Source: Rhodospirillaceae bacterium
GTDB lineage: Bacteria; Pseudomonadota; Alphaproteobacteria; Rhodospirillales; Rhodospirillaceae
NCBI GenBank assembly: GCA_947476695.1
Contig: CANJRD010000009.1
Location: 62,001 to 126,000, forward strand
Reading direction: 5' to 3'
DNA: 64,000 nt
Shown here piece by piece: positions 18,735-26,124 of the stretch. The notes beneath the pieces are model-generated. The model was not told the DNA's origin, did no database searches, and was given only the letters and a program-made list of their open reading frames with translations. Both the position numbers and the translations under genes were made by a program. How positions within the stretch are numbered: position 1 is the stretch's first letter; each line of letters opens with the position of its first letter.

Positions 18735-19262
18735 TTAGTCCTTTTCTTGCCCTTGCGGGGCGGGCGCATGGTGCGAGGACGTGAGCACGGCGTCAAGCAG
18801 CCAAAGTCCCACGCCAATCGAGATGAATGTATCCGCCACGTTGAACGTGGCGAAGTGCCAATCGCCCAGGTGGAAATCGAAATAATCCGCCACCGCCCCG
18901 TCATAGAGGAAGCGGTCGAGAATGTTACCCAGCGCCCCGCCGACGATCAGGCCGGTCGCGGCCTGCATCCGGCGGCCGTCCAGGCGCCACATGTACCCGA
19001 TCAAGACGCCGGTGATCGCGATTTGCACGCCGGCGATGACCATCCAGCCCGCCGAATCGAACAGCGAGAAACTGATCCCGTAGTTCCAGGCCATCCGCAG
19101 ATTGAAGAACGGCAGGAGCACGATCTCCTTATCCGTGAAGAACGGCGTCTCGGTCATGCCGTCGCCGCGCATCACGCCGATCATCAGCCACTTCGACAGA
19201 CGGTCGAGCAGGAAGGCGACCGCCGCGACAACAAGCCCTAAGCGGGGGGTCGCGGCGGCCAT
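18735..19262 (-). CDS. lspA: Lipoprotein signal peptidase (signal peptidase II)
   Basis: 175 residues with four membrane segments. The two catalytic Asp are in I-V-G-G-A-L-G-N-I-L-D-R and F-N-V-A-D-T-F-I-S-I-G. A-W-N-Y-G-I-S-F-S-L-F precedes them, as in the family. It follows ileS by 3 bases and precedes the DUF3035 lipoprotein gene, giving the classic ileS-lspA coupling plus a client lipoprotein. Confidence 0.95.
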   Translation of the reverse strand: MAAATPRLGLVVAAVAFLLDRLSKWLMIGVMRGDGMTETPFFTDKEIVLLPFFNLRMAWNYGISFSLFDSAGWMVIAGVQIAITGVLIGYMWRLDGRRMQAATGLIVGGALGNILDRFLYDGAVADYFDFHLGDWHFATFNVADTFISIGVGLWLLDAVLTSSHHAPAPQGQEKD

Positions 19263-19265
19263 CGC

Positions 19266-22058
19266 TTACGCCGCGCTTGCGACGGCGGCGTCGCAACGTT
19301 CGCAGACCATCGCGTGGCTGTGCTTGCCGACGTCGGGCAGCACCTTCCAGCAGCGCTGGCACTTCTCGCCTTCGGCCAAAAGCACCTCGACTTCGACACC
19401 GGACTCCGCGCCGTTGGCGGCAATCGTGATCCCGGACGTGATGCAGATGTCTTCCATCGGAAGATCCTTCACCAACGCCACGAGATCGGCGGGTGCGAGC
19501 ACCTTCGGATGCGCCTGCAGCGAGGCCCCGATTTTCTTGTCCGCGCGCGCCAATTCCAATTTGCCGGTGACTTCGCGGCGCAACTCGCGCACCTGCGCCC
19601 ACTTCGCCGCCAGCGCCGGATCGTTCCAGGTTTTCGGGATGGTCGGGAATTGTTCGAGATGGATCGACACGTCATCGCCCGGATGGCGCGCGAGCCACGC
19701 TTCCTCGGCGGTGAAGCAGATGAACGGCGCGAGCCACTTCGCCAGGCAATCGTACAGGATATCCAGCACGGTGCGCGCGGCACGGCGGCGGGCCGAGTTC
19801 GGCGCATCGCAATACACCGCGTCCTTGCGGATATCGAAGTAGAACGCCGACAAGTCGACGGCGCAGAAGTTGTGCAGCTCGTTGAACAGGCCGAGGAAGT
19901 CGTAGCTCGTGCAGGCTTCGCGGATCATCTTGTCGAGTTCCGACACGCGATGCAGCACCCAGCGCTCCAGCTCCGGCAGCTCGGTGACCGGCACCTTCTC
20001 CGCGTCGCTGAAGCCGTCGAGGTTGCCGAGCAGATAGCGCAGCGTGTTGCGCAGACGGCGATACAGATCGCCCATCTGCTTCAGGATGTTCGGGCCGACC
20101 GACAAATCTTGCGCGTAGTCGGAAGCAACGACCCACAGACGCAGGATATCCGCGCCCGACGTACCGACCACATCCTGCGGCGCGACCACGTTGCCGAGCG
20201 ACTTCGACATCTTGCGGCCCTTCTCATCCAGCACGAAGCCGTGGGTGAGAACCGCATTGAACGGCGCGCGACCGCGCGTGCCGCAGCTTTCGAGCAGCGA
20301 GGTATGGAACCAGCCGCGATGCTGGTCCGAGCCTTCGAGGTACAGATCCGCCGGCCACTTCAGGTCCGGGCGCTTCTCCAGCACGAAGGCGTGCGTCGAA
20401 CCTGAGTCGAACCAGACTTCGATGACGTCCATGACCTGTTCGTAGTCGTCGGCGGCATAGTCGTTGCCGAGGAAACGGCTGGGCGGCGAGGTCAGCCAGG
20501 CGTCGCCGCCTTCCTGCTCGACCGCTTCCGCGATGCGCTCGATCACCGCCGGATCGCGCAGCGCTTCGCCGGTCTTCTTATTGCGGAAGATGGTGATGGG
20601 CACGCCCCACTGGCGCTGGCGCGAGATGCACCAGTCCGGCCGGCTTTCGACCATCGAATAGATGCGGTTGCGGCCCTGCGCCGGCACCCATTGCGTCTCG
20701 TCGATGGCCTTCAGCGCCTTTTCGCGCAGCCCGGTCTTCTCCATCGAGATGAACCACTGCGGCGTATTGCGGAAGATCAGCGGCGCCTTGGAGCGCCACG
20801 AATGCGGATAGCTGTGCACCAGCTTGCCCTTGGCGAGCAGCGCATTCGCATCGATCAGCTCACGCAACACATCGCCATCGATCTTGAACACATGCTTGCC
20901 GGCGAACAGCGGCACATGATCGTAGTAGGTGCCGTCGCCTGCGACGGTATCCGGGATCTCGACGCCATGCGCGCGGCCGAGATGCCAATCGTCCTCGCCG
21001 TGACCCGGCGCGATGTGCACGAAGCCGGTACCGGCTTCGGTGGTGACGAAATCGCCGGGGTACAGGTTGACGTCGAAGTCATACCCTTTGCCGTGCCACG
21101 GGTGGCGGCAGACGGTTCCGGCAAGCTCGACGCCCTTCACGCGCTCAACCACCTTGTGCGCGGCGACGTCGGCGGCCTTCAGCACGCCTTCGCGCAAAGC
21201 TTCAGCGACAGCGAAGCGTTCGCCCACGCGCGCGCGGCTCTTCTCGCCGACCGCTTCGACTTCGACCACGGCGTAGTCGATATCCGCGGCGAAGCCGATG
21301 GCGCGGTTGCCCGGCAGGGTCCAGGGCGTCGTCGTCCAGATGACGATGCTGTGGCCCTTCAGCGCCTCGACCTTCGTGGTCTGAATGGGGAAGCGCACAT
21401 GCACGGTGACGGAGGTGTGGTCTTCGTATTCGACTTCGGCGTCGGCCAGCGCGGTCTTCTCGACCACCGACCACAACACCGGCTTGGCGCCGCGATAGAG
21501 GCTGCCGTCCATCAGGAACTTGCCGAGCTCGCGCACGATCTGCGCTTCGGCGGGGAAGCTCATGGTGGTGTAGGGATTGGCCCAATCGCCGTTGATACCG
21601 AGGCGCTTGAACTCCTCGCGCTGCACGTCGATCCATTGCGCGGCGAAGGTGCGGCACTGGCGGCGGAATTCCACCACCGGCACCTCGTCCTTGTTCTTGC
21701 CGGCGGCGCGATACTCTTCCTCGATCTTCCATTCGATCGGCAGGCCATGGCAGTCCCAGCCCGGCACATAGATCGCATCGCGACCCATCATCTGTTGGGC
21801 GCGCACGATCACGTCCTTCAGGATCTTGTTGAGCGCGTGACCGATGTGCAGATGGCCGTTCGCATAGGGCGGGCCGTCATGCAGCACGAACTTCTCGCGG
21901 CCTTTCGAGGCGGCGCGCTGGCGGTCATAGAGACCCATCTTGGCCCAGCGCGCGAGCAGCTTCGGCTCGAGCTGCGGCAGGCCGGCGCGCATTTCGAAAC
22001 TGGTCGCGGGCAGGAAGACGGTGTTCTTGTAGTCGGGAACGGTGTCGGACGGAGCCAT
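19266..22058 (-). CDS. ileS: Isoleucyl-tRNA synthetase
   Basis: 930 residues, a normal bacterial IleRS. The class I signatures are P-Y-A-N-G-H-L-H-I-G-H-A-L-N-K near the N-terminus and G-R-K-M-S-K-S-L-G-N in the catalytic domain. The editing domain includes T-T-P-W-T-L-P-G-N. A C-terminal zinc finger, C-Q-R-C-W-K and C-E-R-C, is complete. It is the first gene of an ileS-lspA-DUF3035 unit. Confidence 0.98.
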   Translation of the reverse strand: MAPSDTVPDYKNTVFLPATSFEMRAGLPQLEPKLLARWAKMGLYDRQRAASKGREKFVLHDGPPYANGHLHIGHALNKILKDVIVRAQQMMGRDAIYVPGWDCHGLPIEWKIEEEYRAAGKNKDEVPVVEFRRQCRTFAAQWIDVQREEFKRLGINGDWANPYTTMSFPAEAQIVRELGKFLMDGSLYRGAKPVLWSVVEKTALADAEVEYEDHTSVTVHVRFPIQTTKVEALKGHSIVIWTTTPWTLPGNRAIGFAADIDYAVVEVEAVGEKSRARVGERFAVAEALREGVLKAADVAAHKVVERVKGVELAGTVCRHPWHGKGYDFDVNLYPGDFVTTEAGTGFVHIAPGHGEDDWHLGRAHGVEIPDTVAGDGTYYDHVPLFAGKHVFKIDGDVLRELIDANALLAKGKLVHSYPHSWRSKAPLIFRNTPQWFISMEKTGLREKALKAIDETQWVPAQGRNRIYSMVESRPDWCISRQRQWGVPITIFRNKKTGEALRDPAVIERIAEAVEQEGGDAWLTSPPSRFLGNDYAADDYEQVMDVIEVWFDSGSTHAFVLEKRPDLKWPADLYLEGSDQHRGWFHTSLLESCGTRGRAPFNAVLTHGFVLDEKGRKMSKSLGNVVAPQDVVGTSGADILRLWVVASDYAQDLSVGPNILKQMGDLYRRLRNTLRYLLGNLDGFSDAEKVPVTELPELERWVLHRVSELDKMIREACTSYDFLGLFNELHNFCAVDLSAFYFDIRKDAVYCDAPNSARRRAARTVLDILYDCLAKWLAPFICFTAEEAWLARHPGDDVSIHLEQFPTIPKTWNDPALAAKWAQVRELRREVTGKLELARADKKIGASLQAHPKVLAPADLVALVKDLPMEDICITSGITIAANGAESGVEVEVLLAEGEKCQRCWKVLPDVGKHSHAMVCERCDAAVASAA

Positions 22059-22106
22059 GAGATTGCATTCCGGAAGAAACGTTGAAGACGCGAATTAAGG
22101 TCGGGA

Positions 22107-22130
22107 CCCCATCCTGGTTACAGAATGGGG
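22107..22130. other. Hairpin in the ribF-ileS gap
   Basis: CCCCAT-c-CTG-gtta-CAG-a-ATGGGG forms a 9-bp stem with one mismatch. A second inverted pair, GCGTCTGA (22162-22169) and TCAGACGC (22201-22208), lies beside it. The 192-base gap between ribF and ileS thus holds two inverted repeats but no T-tract. They could end ribF transcription or form the ileS leader. No T-box-like element was seen. Confidence 0.4.
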
Positions 22131-22250
22131 CGACGAATTCGCTCCGGAATCAGAAAGGCACGCGTCTGAGGTTGCATGGCCGGGTGTCTAACAGGGGCCG
22201 TCAGACGCTTCAACGGCTTGCGCGCGAAATTAGGAACAAACCACGAACAT

Positions 22251-23237
22251 TTAGGCCAGGGACACGGGGACATACCCCGCCGGCGTGTCGCCGAACCGAT
22301 GCGCGGCCAAAAGCTCGCGCGCCTTGGCGCTGTCGGCCGCGATCTGGGCCTTGAGCGCTTCCAGCCTGGCGAACTTCTGCTCGGGCCGTAGATAGTCGAT
22401 CAACGCCACCCGCAGGTGCTTGCCGTAGAGGTCGCCGGCGAAATCGAACAGATGCACTTCGAGCAGAAGGTCCTTCTTGTCGAAGGTCGGGCGGTTGCCG
22501 AAGTTCGCCACGCCGTCGTGCCAGACCGTGTGCGTGCCTTGATCGATGCCGGCGCGCACGGCGTAAACGCCTTTCGCCGGATGCAGGTAATCGCGATACG
22601 GCAGGTTCGCCGTCGGGAAGCCCAACGTGCGTCCGCGCTGGTCGCCTTGTTCGACGCGCGCCTCGATTTCCCAATAGCGTCCCAGCATCGCTGCGGCATC
22701 CGCCGGGCGGCCCTCGGCCAGCGCTTGGCGGATCGCAGTCGATGAGAAGCGCGGGCCCTGACCTGCGCGCACTTCGGGCAACACTGTGACCGCGAAGCCG
22801 TGGTGCGCGGCCATCGCCTGCAGCAGCGCGACGTTGCCTTTGCGCTGATGGCCGAAGACGAAATCGTTGCCGACGATGACGCGGCTGACTTGCAGGCCGC
22901 CGACCAGGATCTCGGTGACGAAGTTCTCCGCCGTGCGCTGGGAGAACTCGCGGTCGAAGGCCGGGGCATAGAGATAGTCCACGCCCATCGCTTCAATCAG
23001 CCGCGCTTTGATGCGGAACGGCGACAGCCGGAACGGGGCATCGTCGGGACGGAAGAACTGACGCGGATGCGGCTCGAACGTCATCACGGCGGCGGGCGCG
23101 CCTGCGGCGCGCGCGGCGTCGATAGTCGCAGCGATCACCGCCTGATGGCCGCGATGTAGACCGTCGAAATTGCCGAGCGCGATCACGCCGCCCCGCAACT
23201 CCGCCGGCATCTCGCCAAACGTTCTGACGATCCGCAT
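22251..23237 (-). CDS. ribF: Bifunctional riboflavin kinase / FAD synthetase
   Basis: 328 residues. The N-terminal adenylyltransferase domain has A-L-G-N-F-D-G-L-H-R-G-H-Q and the C-terminal flavokinase domain has G-R-T-L-G-F-P-T-A-N-L. Both activities convert riboflavin to FMN and FAD. A substrate-binding segment, V-I-V-G-N-D-F-V-F-G, and S-S-T-A-I-R are also present. The gene stands upstream of ileS on the same strand, a common bacterial order (ribF-ileS-lspA). Confidence 0.96.
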   Translation of the reverse strand: MRIVRTFGEMPAELRGGVIALGNFDGLHRGHQAVIAATIDAARAAGAPAAVMTFEPHPRQFFRPDDAPFRLSPFRIKARLIEAMGVDYLYAPAFDREFSQRTAENFVTEILVGGLQVSRVIVGNDFVFGHQRKGNVALLQAMAAHHGFAVTVLPEVRAGQGPRFSSTAIRQALAEGRPADAAAMLGRYWEIEARVEQGDQRGRTLGFPTANLPYRDYLHPAKGVYAVRAGIDQGTHTVWHDGVANFGNRPTFDKKDLLLEVHLFDFAGDLYGKHLRVALIDYLRPEQKFARLEALKAQIAADSAKARELLAAHRFGDTPAGYVPVSLA

Positions 23238-23268
23238 GGAACGGTTCGCCTCTCCCCGCGATGTCCGC

Positions 23269-23733
23269 TTACTTCGCGCCGCGCGATGGGACCATGACGG
23301 TCGCCTCGCCGTCGATCACGACCTTGTCACCCACCAGACATTGAGTCTTGAGCGTGACGAACTTCTTCTCCGGGATCGTCCCGGTCACTTCAGCGCGTGC
23401 CACCACGGTATCGCCGATGCGCACCGGCGCCTTGAATTTGAGGGTTTGCCCGACATAGATCACCCCCGGGCCCGGCAATTTGGTGCCGATCACGGTCGAG
23501 ATGAAGCTCGCCGACAGCATGCCGTGCGCGATCCGGCTCTTGAACATGGTGCCGGCGGCATACTCAGCGTCGAGATGCACGGGATTGGTGTCGCCCGACA
23601 CACCCGCAAATAGCACGATATCGGCTTCCGTGACGGTCTTGGCGAAAGTCCCCGATTGACCCACAGCGATATCCTCGAAATACATGCCGGTAGAACGTTC
23701 AGCCGGTGACGTGCCATTATTTTGCGCGGTCAT
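23269..23733 (-). CDS. MaoC-like (R)-specific enoyl-CoA hydratase
   Basis: About 154 residues from ATG 23733 (M-T-A-Q-N-N-G); an internal ATG at 23685 (M-Y-F-E-D-I) would give only the core. The hot-dog hydratase motif is present: F-A-G-V-S-G-D-T-N-P-V-H-L-D, with the catalytic Asp and His, followed by I-A-H-G-M-L-S-A-S. Such enzymes hydrate trans-2-enoyl-CoA to the (R)-3-hydroxyacyl form, often for polyhydroxyalkanoate supply. It is divergent from a small lipoprotein gene and lies 31 bases before ribF. Confidence 0.88.
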   Translation of the reverse strand: MTAQNNGTSPAERSTGMYFEDIAVGQSGTFAKTVTEADIVLFAGVSGDTNPVHLDAEYAAGTMFKSRIAHGMLSASFISTVIGTKLPGPGVIYVGQTLKFKAPVRIGDTVVARAEVTGTIPEKKFVTLKTQCLVGDKVVIDGEATVMVPSRGAK

Positions 23734-23764
23734 CGAGCGTATCTTTCTTGCCAGGGGTTCTGGG

Positions 23765-24151
23765 ATGTCAGCGAAACAAACAGGTCCGCATACGACGGTC
23801 AAGGGTTTGCGACCCTGGGCAGGTGGCGTCGCGGGTCTGTCCTTGATCGTTCTCAGCGCCTGCGCGGGGCCTGCGTGGGTCAATCCCAACAAGACCGCCG
23901 CCGAGGTGCGCGCCGACGACGCCTCCTGCACGCAGGAAGCGCAGCAGGATTCGCTGACACGGGCCGGCCGCACGCGCGATTACGTCGCGCCGCCGAGCGC
24001 TCCCATGGGCGCCGGCCAAATGGGCGGCGCCGGTCTCGGCCAGTTGCCGATGGATATGCGCGACCGCAATGCCGTGACGCAGGATTTCCACGGCCAGTAC
24101 GACCGCTGCATGGAATCCAAGGGCTACACCCAGCCCGAAAAGACGCGCTGA
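23765..24151 (+). CDS. Small putative lipoprotein
   Basis: 128 residues from ATG 23765. A hydrophobic segment ends in a lipobox-like L-I-V-L-S-A-C-A-G. The mature part (K-T-A-A-E-V-R-A-D-D-A-S-C, a Gly/Met-rich middle, Y-D-R-C-M-E-S-K-G-Y) resembles the small YgdI-like or glycine-zipper-free lipoproteins common in proteobacteria, where a pair of Cys brackets the domain. Function unknown. The MarR gene follows 16 bases later on the same strand. Confidence 0.72.
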   Translation: MSAKQTGPHTTVKGLRPWAGGVAGLSLIVLSACAGPAWVNPNKTAAEVRADDASCTQEAQQDSLTRAGRTRDYVAPPSAPMGAGQMGGAGLGQLPMDMRDRNAVTQDFHGQYDRCMESKGYTQPEKTR

Positions 24152-24167
24152 ACAAAGCAACCCAACC

Positions 24168-24599
24168 ATGGCGATCCGCCGCCTCGATTCCCTCGGCTAC
24201 CAGATTGCGCACCTGAACCGGTTGTATGACCGGCGCATGCAGGAAGCGCTGGGCGATCTTGGCGTCGCACCCGGACAATTCGCGCCGCTGGTGATGCTGT
24301 TCGAGCAGGACGGCCTGACCCAGGCGGAACTGTGCCGCCGCATCAACGTCGAGCAGCCGACCATGGCAAATACGCTCGACCGCATGGAGCGCGATGGACT
24401 CGTCATCCGCAAGCCCGACCCGGATGATAAACGCCGCGCGACGGTGCACCTGACCGAGCGTGCCAACGAGATGCGCGCGCGCGTGATGGATCAAGCCCGC
24501 CAGGTCGCCGCGCAAGCGGTGAAGGCGTTGAGCGCCTCCGAACAGGACCAGCTGTTCAACCTGATCGCGCGCCTGTCCGACAACCTGAAGGACCGCTAG
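24168..24599 (+). CDS. MarR-family transcriptional regulator
   Basis: 143 residues. The winged-helix core is clear: L-T-Q-A-E-L-C-R-R-I-N-V-E-Q-P-T-M-A-N-T-L-D-R-M as the recognition part, then R-D-G-L-V-I-R-K-P-D-P-D-D-K-R-R-A as the wing. These dimers bind palindromes and usually respond to small aromatic or toxic ligands. Its 3' end overlaps the convergent DehI-like gene by 4 bases. A palindrome at 28453-28477, upstream of the dehalogenase operon, is a candidate target, but that link is inference. Confidence 0.92.
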   Translation: MAIRRLDSLGYQIAHLNRLYDRRMQEALGDLGVAPGQFAPLVMLFEQDGLTQAELCRRINVEQPTMANTLDRMERDGLVIRKPDPDDKRRATVHLTERANEMRARVMDQARQVAAQAVKALSASEQDQLFNLIARLSDNLKDR

Positions 24600-25390
24600 G
24601 TCAGCGCATCCCGCAACGCGATCGCGACGACCGTCATCTTGGTCATGTTGGCCGGGAACAGTGCGACCAGGTTGCGGATGCAGGCCGCCGTCGCTTCGTC
24701 CGCCGGCCATGGCGCTTTCGCGTCCAGCCGGTCGGCGACACGCTTCCCATAGGCTTCCATATCGCGCGCGACGATATCGAGCGTGCCGGCCTCGACAAGT
24801 TCATGTAGCGCCTGATCGATGGCATCGAGCGCCGTCGGCCAAGCGGCGAAATGCCGGAACAGCGACGGGATCACCGGACCATCCTGGCCGTGCAGCAATG
24901 TCGCAAGGCTTTGCAGCTTGTCCAGCGAGCGCGGTGGGACGGTGGCGAGATCGGCCATCGGCAGGATTTGCGCAATCGCCTTCACACGCGCGGGCCCGCC
25001 CGGCGGCACCACATCGATGGGCGCACGTTCATCGAGAATGCGCGCCAGCACCGACAGGCCGATCATGTTGATGGGATTGGCGCGGATATAGGCCGTCAGC
25101 GTGTCGCCGATGGCTTCGGCGCGCATCCCGACAGCGCCAGGGCCGCGGCTGATGCCGATCTGCTGCGACAGGATCGCCATGCGCGCGCCTGCCTCATGGA
25201 TCGCGCCACCGCGATAGATCGGCTCCAGACAGCCCCAGGCCCAGGGCAGACAGCCATCCACAGTCGACATGTGACGGAAGACGAGATTCACCATCGGCAC
25301 GCCGAGCGAGGCACGCAAGGACGCGTAGATCGCGGCGATCTCGCCGGGCGCGTTGCGTTCCGGCACTTCAGCAAGCGGCGCGTGACTCAT
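24596..25390 (-). CDS. DehI-family protein (halocarboxylic acid dehalogenase-like)
   Basis: 264 residues. The N-terminal block G-E-I-A-A-I-Y-A-S-L-R-A-S-L-G-V-P and the following R-H-M-S-T-V-D-G-C-L-P-W-A-W resemble DehI, the group I 2-haloacid dehalogenase that inverts both D- and L-substrates. A second half with S-L-F-R-H-F-A-A-W-P-T-A-L repeats the pattern, matching the internally duplicated DehI fold. I could not place the catalytic Asp of DehI by eye; the equivalent stretch is shifted, so activity on haloacids is uncertain. The start overlaps the stop of the halohydrin dehalogenase gene by 4 bases, implying translational coupling. Confidence 0.7.
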   Translation of the reverse strand: MSHAPLAEVPERNAPGEIAAIYASLRASLGVPMVNLVFRHMSTVDGCLPWAWGCLEPIYRGGAIHEAGARMAILSQQIGISRGPGAVGMRAEAIGDTLTAYIRANPINMIGLSVLARILDERAPIDVVPPGGPARVKAIAQILPMADLATVPPRSLDKLQSLATLLHGQDGPVIPSLFRHFAAWPTALDAIDQALHELVEAGTLDIVARDMEAYGKRVADRLDAKAPWPADEATAACIRNLVALFPANMTKMTVVAIALRDALT

Positions 25391-26115
25391 GCCCAGCCGC
25401 CCGCGACAGGCAGCACGTGGCCGGTGATGAAATTGCTGCCGGGCGAGGCGAAGAAGGCGATGGTCGCCGCGACCTCGTCCGGCTTGCCAAGGCGCTTGAG
25501 CGGGACCTTGTCGGTGAACCGTTTCATGGCGTCGGGATTCTTGATGAGATCGGGCGGAAAATAACTGGGGCTTTCGACATAGTTCGGCGCAATCGCATTG
25601 ACCTGGATATTGAAAGCCGCGAGTTCCTGCGCCAGCGACCCGGCCAGCGCGTTCGCCGCGCCGCGACCGGTGACGTACATCGCATAATTCGGCAACCCCC
25701 GTAATGGGGCCGCCGACGTGACGAACAGGATTTTGCCCTGGCGGCGTTCCTTCATCGCCTTGGCGACCGGACCGGCGAAGCGGAACGGCGCGACCACGAG
25801 GTCTTCCAAGGTGCGGCGCAGATCGTCCGCCGAAGCCGTATCGATCGGCGCCCGCAGGGCCGGGAAGAAGTCGTTGTTCACCAGCACATCGATGGGGCCG
25901 TCGGCCAGCACGCGCGCGGCCGTGGCTTCCGGTTCGACCTCGGCCAGCGGATCGAGAGTGGGATGATCCTTGTGAAATGAGATGCGCGCTTCCGCGTCGG
26001 CAAAGGCGCGGTCATGCACGACGACCTTGGCGCCCTGGCGCGCCAATTCCAGCGCCGACGGCAAACCGACGAAGTGCGTCACATTGGTGACGAGTATCCG
26101 CAAACCGCTGAGCAT
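25387..26115 (-). CDS. Halohydrin dehalogenase (haloalcohol dehalogenase, SDR-derived)
   Basis: 242 residues. It looks like a short-chain dehydrogenase, but the NAD(P)-binding Gly motif is replaced by T10-N-V-T-H-F15-V-G17, the T-X4-F-X-G signature of halohydrin dehalogenases. The triad is S134-X12-Y147-X3-R151, with Arg in place of the SDR Lys, spaced exactly as in HheC (S132, Y145, R149). A later P-N-Y-V-E-S-P-S-Y-F-P and L-K-R-L-G segment also parallels HheC. The enzyme should convert vicinal haloalcohols to epoxides plus halide without a cofactor, and can run in reverse with anions such as azide or cyanide. It starts 9 bases after the molybdopterin oxidoreductase gene and overlaps the DehI-like gene. 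A generic SDR call would miss this. Confidence 0.9.
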   Translation of the reverse strand: MLSGLRILVTNVTHFVGLPSALELARQGAKVVVHDRAFADAEARISFHKDHPTLDPLAEVEPEATAARVLADGPIDVLVNNDFFPALRAPIDTASADDLRRTLEDLVVAPFRFAGPVAKAMKERRQGKILFVTSAAPLRGLPNYAMYVTGRGAANALAGSLAQELAAFNIQVNAIAPNYVESPSYFPPDLIKNPDAMKRFTDKVPLKRLGKPDEVAATIAFFASPGSNFITGHVLPVAGGWA

Positions 26116-26124
26116 CCCCGCCCC

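Noticed and set aside
22059-22250. T-box leader before ileS
   Set aside because: No T-box-like consensus; only two inverted repeats.
25387-26115. Ordinary SDR dehydrogenase call
   Set aside because: No G-X3-G-X-G coenzyme motif; Arg replaces Lys in the triad with halohydrin dehalogenase spacing.
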